Assembly (NCBI RefSeq): GCF_000472385.1
Contig: NZ_AWZU01000030.1
Coordinates: 1 to 64,000 of the forward strand
From: Bradyrhizobium sp. ARR65
GTDB taxonomy: Bacteria; Pseudomonadota; Alphaproteobacteria; Rhizobiales; Xanthobacteraceae
Direction of reading: 5' to 3'
Length of the DNA: 64,000 nucleotides
The notes under the pieces are model-generated. The model had not been told where the DNA came from and ran no database searches. It saw only the letters and a list, made by a program, of their open reading frames with translations. Below are positions 51,300-60,204 of the stretch, in pieces. Numbering within the stretch: the first letter of the stretch is position 1; the number at the start of each line of letters is the position of its first letter. The translations under genes were made by a program, and so were the position numbers.

Positions 51300-52087
51300 T
51301 CCCGATGGCCGAGATTACACGCTGGGTTCGCTTCCGCCACCAGGCCGAGATCGGCTTGGGACAGCTCACCTCGTCGGGCATCTCCGTGCACGCCGGTGAT
51401 ATGTTCAGCGACGCGCGCCCGACTGGACAGACGCTGGCGCTGCACGATGTCGAGTTGCTCGCCCCGACGCAGCCGACCAAGATCGTCGCGCTCTGGAACA
51501 ATTTTCACGCTCTGGCGGCCAAGCTGAAATCGCCCGAGCCGCCCGAGCCACTGTATCTGTTGAAAGCACCGACCAGCGTCACTGCACCCGGCGCCGTCAT
51601 CAGGCGCCCATCGACCTACGAGGGCAAGACGACCTACGAAGGCGAACTCGGTATCGTCATCCGCAGGACCTGCACCGCTGTCGCTCCTGAGGAGGCGGAG
51701 GCCTTCATCTTCGGCTACACCTGCACCAACGACATCACTGCAGCCGATATCCTCAATCGCGATCCGACCTTCGCCCAATGGGCACGGGCCAAAGGCTTCG
51801 ATGGATATGGTCCCTTTGGCCCCGTGATTGCCTCGGGCCTCGATCCCGCAAGTCTGGTGGTACGCACCATCCTCAACGGTGTGGAGCGCCAGAATTACCC
51901 GATCGCAGATATGATTTTCAGCGCGCAAGAACTGGTCAGCAAGATCTCGCACGACATGACGCTCCTGCCGGGCGACCTCATCTGTTGCGGAACATCGATC
52001 GGCGTCGGCGTGATGAAGGAAGCCATCAATACAGTCACCGTCGCGATCGATGGCATTGGCGAGCTGACCAACGAATTTCGCCTGTAA
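51296..52087 (+). CDS. Fumarylacetoacetate hydrolase (FAH) family protein
   Basis: A 263-aa enzyme. The catalytic core has the metal-binding Glu pair around TTYEGELGIVIRRTCTAVAP, GYTCTNDITAADILNRDPTF with the Asp ligand, AKGFDGYGPFGPVIASGLDP and the C-terminal ISHDMTLLPGDLICCGTSIG. The family hydrolyses or decarboxylates acylpyruvates. The start is a GTG at 51296 overlapping the previous stop; an ATG at 51305 is the alternative. It is convergent with the glpD-like gene, 121 bp apart, with no clear terminator. Confidence 0.88.
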   Translation: MIPMAEITRWVRFRHQAEIGLGQLTSSGISVHAGDMFSDARPTGQTLALHDVELLAPTQPTKIVALWNNFHALAAKLKSPEPPEPLYLLKAPTSVTAPGAVIRRPSTYEGKTTYEGELGIVIRRTCTAVAPEEAEAFIFGYTCTNDITAADILNRDPTFAQWARAKGFDGYGPFGPVIASGLDPASLVVRTILNGVERQNYPIADMIFSAQELVSKISHDMTLLPGDLICCGTSIGVGVMKEAINTVTVAIDGIGELTNEFRL

Positions 52088-52208
52088 GCGGTGGGCGGCA
52101 AATCAAGCGAAATTAACAGCAAATCGAACAAGAAGCCTCTGCTTTGGAAGGACGTCGCCGCATCGGCTGTCAGCATAACTCACCTGATTAGATTCATGGG
52201 CCTGCTCC

Positions 52209-53723
52209 TCACTTTCCGAGCTCGGCCTCAAAGGCGGTCCGTTGAGCTGGCGTCAGACGAAGGCCATGCTTCGTTCGTCGATCGAGAAAATCAGCAGCCC
52301 GCGTTGCCCATTCCGTTTGCCGGAGATAGGCGGCTTCACGCTCATAGAAATTTCCTCCGAAGTGACGCCCGAGATCCGCACAGCTACGGGCCGGCCCCAG
52401 AAGCTCGCGTGCGCGCGTACCGTATAGTCGCGCATAGTGCAGTACCACTGACCACGGAAGGCCGGGATAGTCGCGCGCCAGATCCGCGGCAAAATCCGCG
52501 AACGTTCCGGAAATGTCGCCGCCGGGAAGCGGCTTTTTGGCCGTCCATGCTGACGGCAGGTTCGGAAACCATGCCGCCAGACGCTGCAGGGCATGTTCCG
52601 CCAGTTTGCGATAGGTCGTGATCTTGCCACCGAAGATCGACAGCAGCGGCGGAGTCCCGGGGACGCCATCGACCTCGAAAACATAATCTCTGGTCACCGC
52701 GGACGGATTCTTCGCATTGTCGTCGTAAAGTGGGCGAATGCCCGAAAACGCATGGACAATGTCGCGCATATCGGGAGCATTGCGAAAGTAGCGCCGCAGC
52801 ACCCGCAGGAGATACGCGACCTCGGCCTCGTCGACCGCCACGTCCTCGGGAGTCCCATTATAGGGAATATCCGTGGTGCCGATCAGGGCGAAATCATCTT
52901 CGTATGGATTGACGAAAATGACGCGCCGGTCATCATTCTGCAGCAGGTAGGCATGCGCACCGCTCCAGAATTTCGGCACCACGAGGTGACTGCCTTTCAC
53001 CAGCCGGATGCTGTGGGTCGAATTCACGCCCGCCACGCCCTGAACGACCTCCTGAACCCAGGGCCCCGCCGCGTTGACCAAAGCGCGCGCGGAGACGACC
53101 TCTGCGTTGCCCTGCTCGTCTTGCATCTCGAGCCGCCAAAGGCCTTCTGCCCTGTATGCGCGGACCGCGCGGGTTCGCGGCAGCACGCGAGCGCCGTTCT
53201 GCGCCGCATCGAGTAGATTGAGGATGACGAGCCGCGCATCGTCGACCCAGCAATCCGAATATTCGAAGCCGCGACGGAACTCCGGCCGCAGTGCCTTGCC
53301 TTCGGGCGCATCCGCAAGATCGAGGCTCCGGCTCGCCTGTAGCTGCTTGCGGCCGCCGAGATGATCATAAAGGAACAGGCCGGCCCGGATCAGCCACGCG
53401 GGACGCTGCTCCGGCGAATGCGGCAGCACGAAACGCAGCGGCCAAATGATGTGAGGCGCGGAGGCGAGCAGGACCTCCCGCTCGATCAACGCCTCGCGAA
53501 CCAGACGAAATTCGTAGTATTCGAGATAGCGCAAGCCGCCGTGCACGAGCTTGCCCGAACGCGACGACGTCCCTTCGGCAAAATCATCCTTCTCGCAGAG
53601 CAGGACCTTGAGGCCACGCCCCGCGGCATCGCGCGCGATGCCGGCACCATTAATTCCGCCGCCGATCACGGCGATGTCGACCAGACCATGGTCCCTTCCG
53701 GCGACCGGCGCAGTCCCCGTCAT
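52209..53723 (-). CDS. glpD: FAD-dependent glycerol-3-phosphate dehydrogenase family (GlpD/EryB-like)
   Basis: A 504-aa flavoprotein. It has the FAD motif IAVIGGGINGAGIARDAAGR, SSRSGKLVHGGLRYLEYYEF (typical GlpD), LVNAAGPWVQEVVQGVAGV and DFALIGTTDIPYNGTPEDVA. It oxidises a polyol phosphate, passing electrons to the quinone pool. GlpD oxidises glycerol 3-phosphate and EryB the erythritol 4-phosphate; the EryA-like kinase in the same operon makes a polyol phosphate other than glycerol 3-phosphate possible. It is the last gene, overlapping the aldolase gene by 4 bp. Confidence 0.9.
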   Translation of the reverse strand: MTGTAPVAGRDHGLVDIAVIGGGINGAGIARDAAGRGLKVLLCEKDDFAEGTSSRSGKLVHGGLRYLEYYEFRLVREALIEREVLLASAPHIIWPLRFVLPHSPEQRPAWLIRAGLFLYDHLGGRKQLQASRSLDLADAPEGKALRPEFRRGFEYSDCWVDDARLVILNLLDAAQNGARVLPRTRAVRAYRAEGLWRLEMQDEQGNAEVVSARALVNAAGPWVQEVVQGVAGVNSTHSIRLVKGSHLVVPKFWSGAHAYLLQNDDRRVIFVNPYEDDFALIGTTDIPYNGTPEDVAVDEAEVAYLLRVLRRYFRNAPDMRDIVHAFSGIRPLYDDNAKNPSAVTRDYVFEVDGVPGTPPLLSIFGGKITTYRKLAEHALQRLAAWFPNLPSAWTAKKPLPGGDISGTFADFAADLARDYPGLPWSVVLHYARLYGTRARELLGPARSCADLGRHFGGNFYEREAAYLRQTEWATRAADFLDRRTKHGLRLTPAQRTAFEAELGK

Positions 53724-54454
53724 CGTTTGCCGCTAACTCTCTTCTCAGTCGGCTGCGGCGCCGCCTTCGCCGTTGCAGGCGCGTTTGACACAGGCCTCGA
53801 CTGCGCGGTCTGGAGACCGTAGGTCGCAAATCCCTTGGCCGTGTCGGCAATCTCTTCACCGCTGAGGATGACGGGCCCGAGCGCAAGAGAGAGGTAATAC
53901 TGGCGCGCGATCGTCTCCAGCTCGACGGCGAGCCACATCGCTTTATCCAGATTGGCGCCGACTGCGATCATGCCGTGGTTGGCCAGCAGACAGCCGTTGC
54001 GGCCCTCGAGCGCCGCGAGTGCGAACTCGGACAATTCCTTGGTGCCGTAGCGCGCGTAGCCGGCGCAGCGAATGTCGTTGCCGCCGAAAGCCGCCATCAT
54101 GTAGTGGCAGGCCGGGATCGACTTGCGCGCGATTGCCAGCACGGTCGCATAGGTGGAATGGGTGTGGACGACGCTTCCCACATCCGGGCGCGCTCGCATG
54201 ATGTCGAGGTGGAATCGCCATTCGGTCGACGGCTGCAACGGCCCCGTCCACTCGCCATAAGCGCCCTCAAGCGGCATTGACGCAATCATCTCCGGCTTCA
54301 TCGCATCGTACGGCGTGGCCGAGGGCGTAATCAGCATCCTGTCTTCATAGCGCGCGGAGATATTGCCAGATGTCCCCTGGTTGAGACCGGAGGCGTTCAT
54401 CCATCGACACTTGGCGATGATCGCCTCACGCAATTCTCGTTCCTCGCGGGTCAT
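53720..54454 (-). CDS. Class II aldolase/adducin-family protein
   Basis: A 244-aa protein from the ATG at 54454. It has RWMNASGLNQGTSGNISARY, the zinc-ligand helix with GSVVHTHSTYATVLAIARKS (two His), the catalytic Glu region WRFHLDI and a third His in CLLANHGMIAVGANLDKAMW. It is close to fuculose/rhamnulose-phosphate aldolases and to the OtnC decarboxylases. It would split a phosphorylated ketose or decarboxylate a 3-keto acid. It is 19 bp from the hydroxyacid dehydrogenase gene. The proline-rich C-terminus is a divergent addition. Confidence 0.88.
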   Translation of the reverse strand: MTREERELREAIIAKCRWMNASGLNQGTSGNISARYEDRMLITPSATPYDAMKPEMIASMPLEGAYGEWTGPLQPSTEWRFHLDIMRARPDVGSVVHTHSTYATVLAIARKSIPACHYMMAAFGGNDIRCAGYARYGTKELSEFALAALEGRNGCLLANHGMIAVGANLDKAMWLAVELETIARQYYLSLALGPVILSGEEIADTAKGFATYGLQTAQSRPVSNAPATAKAAPQPTEKRVSGKR

Positions 54455-54473
54455 GTCCTGCAACCTTTCATGT

Positions 54474-55514
54474 TCAGCACGGATTGAGCGGCGGTTCGCC
54501 AGCCAGAAAGCGGCGAACCTCCTCGGCCGCCTGCTCGGCGGCAACAGTGACGGTGCGCACGGAGGCGCCGGCGATGTGCGGCGTCAGCGTGACGTTGGGC
54601 AGCCGCAACAGCGGCCAATCGGGGGGCACAGGTTCGACGGCGAAGGTGTCGAGCATCGCCCCGCCGAGTTGTCTGGAGGCAAGCGCGTCGTACAGCGCCT
54701 CGTAATCGACCAGTGGACCGCGCGCAGTGTTGATGAGGAATGCGCCCCTCTTCACGCGGCCTAGAGCCTCGCGGCCGATGAATCCGGTGGTCTCGGCTGT
54801 GACCCGCGCATGCAGGCTGATCACGTCGGCGCGTGCCAGAAGCTCGTGCAATCCCACGTGCTCGACGCTGTCGTTGCGGTCCTGGGCGCTCAGCTGGACG
54901 TAGGGATCGGCCACCAGCAGCTTGCAGCCGAACACTTTCAGGAGCTTGACGACGCGGCTGCCGATGGCGCCGTAGCCGACGACCCCGACAGTCATCTCGT
55001 TGAGCTCTCGCCCGGTCCGATCGGCGCGATAGAGATCGCCGCGCCACTCGCCTGCCCGCAGCGCTTCATGGCCGCTGCGAATAAGGCGGGTCTCGGCAAG
55101 AATGGCGCCGACGGTGAACTCCGCCACGGCGCTCGCGTTGCGGCCGGGGGTGTTGACGACCAGGATGTTGTGATCGCGTGCGGCCTGCAAATCGATATTG
55201 ACAGGGCCGCCGCGCGACACAGCAATGAATTTGAGTTTGGGCAGCCGTTCAAGCATCGACCGCGAGATCGGCGCCAGATGCGTAACAAGCAGCGCGGCAT
55301 CGCCGATGAAGCCCGCGACCTCTTCCGGATCCCCCATGAACTCCTTCAACCCGTGGAGGGAGGAACCAGCATAGCCATGCTCCATTGGCTGGTCCGGCCA
55401 AGGCTGCTCCAGCGTGCGGATGTCGACGCCGTTGCCGCACGCGGACGCGATCCGCTCGGCAAACACCGACGGCAGCATGAAGCGGTCGCCGACAATGGCG
55501 ATGGACCTAGACAT
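54474..55514 (-). CDS. D-isomer-specific 2-hydroxyacid dehydrogenase
   Basis: A 346-aa enzyme from the ATG at 55514 (MSRSIAIVGDRFMLPS) with GGGAGG upstream. The NAD motif is GVVGYGAIGSRVVKLLKVFG; the catalytic Arg, Glu and His are in NTARGPLVDYEALYDAL, the 'FAVEPVP' turn and TLTPHIAGAS. It resembles D-3-phosphoglycerate dehydrogenase. It would reversibly oxidise a 2-hydroxy acid such as a phosphorylated tetronate, or reduce a 2-keto acid. It overlaps the kinase gene by 8 bp. No ACT domain follows, unlike biosynthetic SerA. Confidence 0.9.
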   Translation of the reverse strand: MSRSIAIVGDRFMLPSVFAERIASACGNGVDIRTLEQPWPDQPMEHGYAGSSLHGLKEFMGDPEEVAGFIGDAALLVTHLAPISRSMLERLPKLKFIAVSRGGPVNIDLQAARDHNILVVNTPGRNASAVAEFTVGAILAETRLIRSGHEALRAGEWRGDLYRADRTGRELNEMTVGVVGYGAIGSRVVKLLKVFGCKLLVADPYVQLSAQDRNDSVEHVGLHELLARADVISLHARVTAETTGFIGREALGRVKRGAFLINTARGPLVDYEALYDALASRQLGGAMLDTFAVEPVPPDWPLLRLPNVTLTPHIAGASVRTVTVAAEQAAEEVRRFLAGEPPLNPC

Positions 55515-57087
55515 GTGCACCTCCCGCCCGCAACGCGGCGAGCTGCTTCCAGACCGGCCGCGACGCCAATCTCGCCTCGAGATAGGCCGGGAACAGCCGG
55601 TCGTAACGCGCGGCCAATCCCCCATCCGGCTGCTGCGCCTCCTTGAGATGTGGCCGTACCCAATCCTCCGCGCAGCTCGTCATATCCGGATAGCTGCCGG
55701 TTGCGACAGCGGCGATCATCGCCGCGCCTGCCGCACCCGCCTCAGCGCGGCTGCAGACGCGAATGTTGCAATCAAGCGCGGCGGCGAGGATCGTGCAAAG
55801 CGCGCGGCTGCGCGCGGCGCCACCGGTGATCCGCACATCGCAGGGCAGACCGCCCATTGCGGCGTAACAATCGCGTGCGGCAAACGCGAGCCCTTCCATC
55901 ACGGCGCGCATCAGGTCCCAATAACGGTGGTGCGAGCGCAGGCCGAAAAACTGCGCGCAGGCTTCGTGAGCGACGAACGGGCCACGTTCGCCAGCATCGG
56001 AGATGAATGGGTGAAACAGCACCTCGCCCGGCTTCACCTGAAGCACGTGTTCGTCGATGCGGTGGATGAGATCGGCGCGCGAGCGCGTGACGCCTTCAGC
56101 AGCGAGCACATCAAGCGCAAGATCCAATAGCCAATCGATGTTCAGTGTTGCCGCCATGTTGGATTGCATTTGGGCATAATGTCCGGGTACCGGGAATGGC
56201 ATGGTGTAGCCGGTCGCCTCGGCGTTCAGCGTCACGGCACCTGCGTCGGGGACGAGGCGCATGTGCATGCCAGTCGAGCCGATGATGGTGCAGCCGACAT
56301 CAGGCGCGGGATCATAGAGGCCGGCACCGAGCGCGTTACAGATCACGTCGACATAGCCGAGCGACACCGGAATGCCCTCGGGCAAACCGGCCTCCAGCGC
56401 CGCAGCCCGGCTGAGCGGATGGGTTACCGATACCCCGTCGACCACTTCCGGAAAAAGGCCGACGAGATCGGAGATGCCCAGCAACCGCGCCGTCTCGACA
56501 TCAAAGCGGCGCTTGCGGAAATCTCCGCACGTGAACGTCGCCTCCGACGGGTCGGTCGCCCGCTGTCCCGTCAGCAGAAAATAGAGCCAATCCTTGCAGT
56601 GGAACGCGGTGGCGGCGCGCGCGAGGACTTCCGGCGCATGCGCCTGCATCCAGGCCAGTTGCGGTCCCTGCTGGCAGGCGTTGAGCCCAGAACCCGTTCG
56701 CTGGTACAGAGCCGCATTGCGCTCGCTGTGCCGTATCTCCTCGACCAGAACCGCTGCGCGCGAATCCAGCCACAGCAGCGCCGGCCCAACCGGCCGCCCC
56801 TCCTCGTCGATCAACCAGGTGCCGTCCCCCTGTCCGGTAACAGCGATCGCTGCTATCCGCGACGCAAGCTCGGGTACCGCGCCGGCCAATCCACGTAGCG
56901 CCGCGACTGCATCGCGCCAGGTCCGCGCCATGTCCTGCTCGACCCGACCGCCAGCGGAGGCATTGTAGCTGTTCGGCAACGAGAGATTGCCAAGCTGCCG
57001 ACCGGCGCGCGTAAACGCTACGGTCTTGATCAACGAGGTGCCGGCATCGATACCGACGATCACATCGCGACGCTGCGCAGCTGCCAT
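55507..57087 (-). CDS. FGGY-family carbohydrate kinase, EryA-like
   Basis: A 526-aa kinase. It has the ATP-phosphate motif VIVGIDAGTSLIKTVAFTRA, AIAVTGQGDGTWLIDEEGRP, the substrate loop ALLWLDSRAAVLVEEIRHSE, GSGLNACQQGPQLAWMQAH, and CKDWLYFLLTGQRATDPSEA with the catalytic Asp region. In overall pattern (TGQGDGTWL, NACQQG, CKDWLY, ATDPSEATF) it matches erythritol kinase EryA more closely than xylulokinase or glycerol kinase. It would phosphorylate a C4 or C5 polyol. It follows the second ATPase by 2 bp. Confidence 0.85.
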   Translation of the reverse strand: MAAAQRRDVIVGIDAGTSLIKTVAFTRAGRQLGNLSLPNSYNASAGGRVEQDMARTWRDAVAALRGLAGAVPELASRIAAIAVTGQGDGTWLIDEEGRPVGPALLWLDSRAAVLVEEIRHSERNAALYQRTGSGLNACQQGPQLAWMQAHAPEVLARAATAFHCKDWLYFLLTGQRATDPSEATFTCGDFRKRRFDVETARLLGISDLVGLFPEVVDGVSVTHPLSRAAALEAGLPEGIPVSLGYVDVICNALGAGLYDPAPDVGCTIIGSTGMHMRLVPDAGAVTLNAEATGYTMPFPVPGHYAQMQSNMAATLNIDWLLDLALDVLAAEGVTRSRADLIHRIDEHVLQVKPGEVLFHPFISDAGERGPFVAHEACAQFFGLRSHHRYWDLMRAVMEGLAFAARDCYAAMGGLPCDVRITGGAARSRALCTILAAALDCNIRVCSRAEAGAAGAAMIAAVATGSYPDMTSCAEDWVRPHLKEAQQPDGGLAARYDRLFPAYLEARLASRPVWKQLAALRAGGAHV

Positions 57088-57089
57088 AG

Positions 57090-58205
57090 TCAGGAGACCT
57101 CCGCGTGGCGAATGCAGGTGCCATCGGCTCCAAAAATGTGGATGTGACGCGGATCAAGCCCGAACTGGATGTTGTCTCCGGGCCGCGCTGCGACCCGGCT
57201 CGGTGTCACCGCGATCAAGAGCTTGCCGCCACATTCGACCGCGACATGCGACTGGTCGCCGAGCCACTGATTGGAAAGGATGCGCACGCGCACCTCTCCG
57301 GTCCCGACAGCAATCTTCTGCGGCCGGATGCCGATCCGCACGCTCGCGGTCTCCTCAAGCGTCTTCTGCACCACACGGTCGAGCGCGTCGCCTCGAATTT
57401 CGAAGGCCACCTCGCGGCTCATCGACAGACGGAAGCCGCCGTCGCAGCGGCTCACATCCGTTTCCAGCAAATTCATCGGCGGCTCGCCGATAAAGCTCGC
57501 GACAAACAGATTCGCAGGCTGGTTCTTCAGCTCGCGCTCGCTTGCGAATTGCTGCAATACGCCATCCTCCATGACCGCGATGCGATCGGCAAGCGCACTC
57601 GCCTCAGTCTGATCATGGGTGACGAAGATCGCCGTCATACCGCGCTCGGCGAGCAAATTCTTGATCCGTCCCCGCAGCACGGCGCGAAGCTGCGGTTCGA
57701 GCTGTCCCATCGGTTCGTCGAGCAAATAGAGGTCGGCATCGCGCACGAGCGCGCGGGCGAGCGACACGCGCTGCTGCTGCCCTCCGGAAATCGCGCGCGG
57801 AAAGCTCTCCAGGATGCCCTCGATCTCGACCAGCCGCGCCACCGCCTCCACCCGTCGCGACATCTCGCTACGCGCGATCTGTTGCGACTTCAGCGCGAAA
57901 GCGATGTTTTCCCGCACCGTTAGCGGCGGATACAGCGAATAGCCCTCGAAAGCCATCGCAACCTTCCGCCGGGCCGGCGCCAGATGATCGATGCGCCGCC
58001 CCTGCAATGCGATCGTGCCCGAAGTAACGCTTTCGAATCCCGCGATCATACGCAAGGTCGAGGTTTTTCCGCATCCCGACGAGCCCAAGAGAGCGACAAT
58101 CTCACCCTTGCCGACTTCCATGTCGAGCGAGCGAACGGCATGAACCGGCGGCTTGCCGCGGCTGCGGTAGGTCTTGTCGATGTGTCGAAGCTCCAGCATG
58201 CCCAT
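57090..58205 (-). CDS. Polyol ABC transporter ATPase B (consensus catalytic site, altered Q- and D-loops)
   Basis: A 371-aa MalK-type ATPase with Walker A GSSGCGKT (41-48), signature ISGGQQQRVSLARAL (139-153), Walker B LYLLDEP with catalytic Glu164 and switch VTHDQTEA (His197). Its Q-loop is AMAFEGYSLYPPL, with Glu87 where a Gln is expected, and the D-loop is MGQLEPQLR instead of SNLDAKLR. A TOBE domain (IRIGIRPQKIAV) ends the protein. It probably pairs with the ATPase at 58221-59321. A gene pair of this kind (glpS/glpT) exists in rhizobial glycerol importers, as I recall. Confidence 0.9.
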   Translation of the reverse strand: MGMLELRHIDKTYRSRGKPPVHAVRSLDMEVGKGEIVALLGSSGCGKTSTLRMIAGFESVTSGTIALQGRRIDHLAPARRKVAMAFEGYSLYPPLTVRENIAFALKSQQIARSEMSRRVEAVARLVEIEGILESFPRAISGGQQQRVSLARALVRDADLYLLDEPMGQLEPQLRAVLRGRIKNLLAERGMTAIFVTHDQTEASALADRIAVMEDGVLQQFASERELKNQPANLFVASFIGEPPMNLLETDVSRCDGGFRLSMSREVAFEIRGDALDRVVQKTLEETASVRIGIRPQKIAVGTGEVRVRILSNQWLGDQSHVAVECGGKLLIAVTPSRVAARPGDNIQFGLDPRHIHIFGADGTCIRHAEVS

Positions 58206-58220
58206 GACCTTCCGCTCCCC

Positions 58221-59321
58221 TCAAGCAGCCTGCCGATGATGCGGCAGGCCGACGCGAAGACCGGTTGCCCGATCGAACAGCAATGCCGCCTCCGGCAGAA
58301 AGCGGACAAAGACGGCGTCGTCTGCAGCCCCATGCGGCGCATCGGGCGGCAGCGCTACGAACCATTCCGTCCCATCCGCAAGCCGGAGCAGCAACACCGA
58401 CTTTTCGTGCATCGGCGTGATCGCGAGAATGCGCGCCGGAATGGCATCCTCGCTCGCCGTGCGCGAGAGGGCCAGATCCTCCGGCCGCACGCCCAGCCAG
58501 CATGGCCGATCCGTGGCCGTGCCCCCGTTCGCGCCCAGCCGCACCTTTGCGCCGGCAACCGCGGCGACCAGGGCCCCGTGCTCGTTACATGGCGTGACCT
58601 CGGCAAGATTGATGCTGGGATCCCCGAACAGGCGCGCCACCGCGACCGAGGCCGGCCGGGAATAGATCTCCTCAGGCGCAGCAATTTGCTCCACGTGACC
58701 GTCCATGAGCACGGCGATACGATCGGCGATCGCCATCGCCTCGCGATAGTCCTGCGTGACATAGAGGACTGAGGCCGCGCCCCGCCGCAAGAGGTTTGGC
58801 AGCTCGAGTCGCATTTCGTAGCGCAGCTTGGCGTCAACGTTGCGCAGCGGATCATCCAGCAGAAGCACCTCCGGATTGCCGATCAGTGCGCGCGCAAGCG
58901 CGGTGCGCTGCTTCTGTCCGTTCGACAGCTCGCGCGGCAGATGCCCAAGCACATGCTCAATCTTCAGCAGCCGGCTGATCGCATCGATCCGCGTGGCAGC
59001 CTCCTTAGCCGTCTTCGCCCGCAAGCCGCTTGCAATGTTGTCGCGCGCGCTCATGTGCGGAAACAGCGCAAAGTTCTGGAATGCCATGCCGACCCCACGC
59101 CGCTCGGGTGCAGCGCCGACGATCGAGCGGCCACCGACAAGGATGTCGCCCTCGTCCGGCTCGAACATGCCGGCAATCATGCGAAGCAGCACTGTCTTGC
59201 CGCCACCTGACGGACCGAATACCGCGACGATCTCGCCGGGCTCAACGGTGAGCGACACGCCGTCGGCAGAGCTTGCGCCGCCAAACGTTTTGCGAACCTG
59301 CTTGAGTTCCAGTCGCGCCAT
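58221..59321 (-). CDS. Polyol ABC transporter ATPase A (degenerate catalytic site)
   Basis: A 366-aa MalK-type ATPase. Walker A is intact (GPSGGGKT, 36-43) and the Q-loop (AFQNFALFPHM) is normal. The signature is LSNGQ (132-136) instead of LSGGQ, Walker B reads VLLLDDP with Asp157 in place of the catalytic Glu, and the switch is YVTQDYREA with Gln190 in place of His. It can bind ATP but is expected to hydrolyse it poorly by itself. It starts 4 bp after the MalG-type permease stop and precedes the other ATPase by 15 bp. Confidence 0.9.
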   Translation of the reverse strand: MARLELKQVRKTFGGASSADGVSLTVEPGEIVAVFGPSGGGKTVLLRMIAGMFEPDEGDILVGGRSIVGAAPERRGVGMAFQNFALFPHMSARDNIASGLRAKTAKEAATRIDAISRLLKIEHVLGHLPRELSNGQKQRTALARALIGNPEVLLLDDPLRNVDAKLRYEMRLELPNLLRRGAASVLYVTQDYREAMAIADRIAVLMDGHVEQIAAPEEIYSRPASVAVARLFGDPSINLAEVTPCNEHGALVAAVAGAKVRLGANGGTATDRPCWLGVRPEDLALSRTASEDAIPARILAITPMHEKSVLLLRLADGTEWFVALPPDAPHGAADDAVFVRFLPEAALLFDRATGLRVGLPHHRQAA

Positions 59322-59325
59322 GATG

Positions 59326-60204
59326 TCAGCCCTTCACCGCGCCGAGCGACAGGCCTTCGACCAGATAGCGCTGCGCATAGAGCGCGAGCAGCAAGGTCGG
59401 CATGACAGACAGCACGATCGCCGCGGCGATCTGGCCGTATTGGATGCCGGACGCCGTCACGAAAGCAAGCGCACCCACCGTCACCGGCTGCTTGTCCGCA
59501 GAGGCAAGGATCAGGGCGAAGACGAAATTGTTCCAACAGAAGATGAAGGACAACAGTGCTGCGGCAGCAATGCCGGGGCCGGCCAGCGGCACTGCGATAT
59601 GCGTGAACGCTTCGCGCCAGGAATGCCCTGCGAGCCGGTAGGCGTGCTCGATGTCAGGGCTGATATCTTCAAAATAGCCGCGGACGATCCACAGGATCAG
59701 CGGCAGCGCGATCAGCTGATAGACCCAGACGATCCCGACATACGTGTCGTTCAAACCGAGCTCCTGGTAATAGAGCGAAAGCGGCAACAGCACGAGCAAC
59801 GGCGGCGCAAAGCGGAACGACAGCAGCGTGAACGCGATGGTCTCGCCCAATTTGAATTTGTAGCGGGCAAACGCATAGGCCGCCGGCACGCCGAGCACCA
59901 GCGCCAGCACCACCGCCAGGCTGGAGAGCACAAAGCTGTTCCACAGATTGTGCATAAAGGAGATCTCGAGATTGCCCGCCGCGGTCCGCAGCTGGCCCGA
60001 GATCAGCGCCTCGTAATTGGCAAGCGTCGGCTCGAACAAGATGCGGGGCGGAATCCGCAGGATCTGCTCGTTGGTCTGAAAGGACATCAACAAGATCCAG
60101 ACGATCGGAAACATGAAAAATACGAGGATGAGCGCCAGCGCGACGCCCCGGAAGATACGGCCTGCAAGACTGCCATGGTCCATCGTCGCATTCCTCGACG
60201 TCAT
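59326..60204 (-). CDS. Polyol ABC transporter permease (MalG type)
   Basis: About 292 aa from the ATG at 60204, which overlaps the stop of the upstream permease (ATGA); an ATG at 60183 is possible. Six helices, starting GVALALILVFFMFPIVWILL with MSFQTNEQILRIPP, and an EAA loop DIEHAYRLAGHSWREAFTHI. The C-terminal half has FIFCWNNFVFALILASADKQ. The open frame further upstream (to 60726) is antisense-like text within the other permease gene. Confidence 0.92.
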   Translation of the reverse strand: MTSRNATMDHGSLAGRIFRGVALALILVFFMFPIVWILLMSFQTNEQILRIPPRILFEPTLANYEALISGQLRTAAGNLEISFMHNLWNSFVLSSLAVVLALVLGVPAAYAFARYKFKLGETIAFTLLSFRFAPPLLVLLPLSLYYQELGLNDTYVGIVWVYQLIALPLILWIVRGYFEDISPDIEHAYRLAGHSWREAFTHIAVPLAGPGIAAAALLSFIFCWNNFVFALILASADKQPVTVGALAFVTASGIQYGQIAAAIVLSVMPTLLLALYAQRYLVEGLSLGAVKG

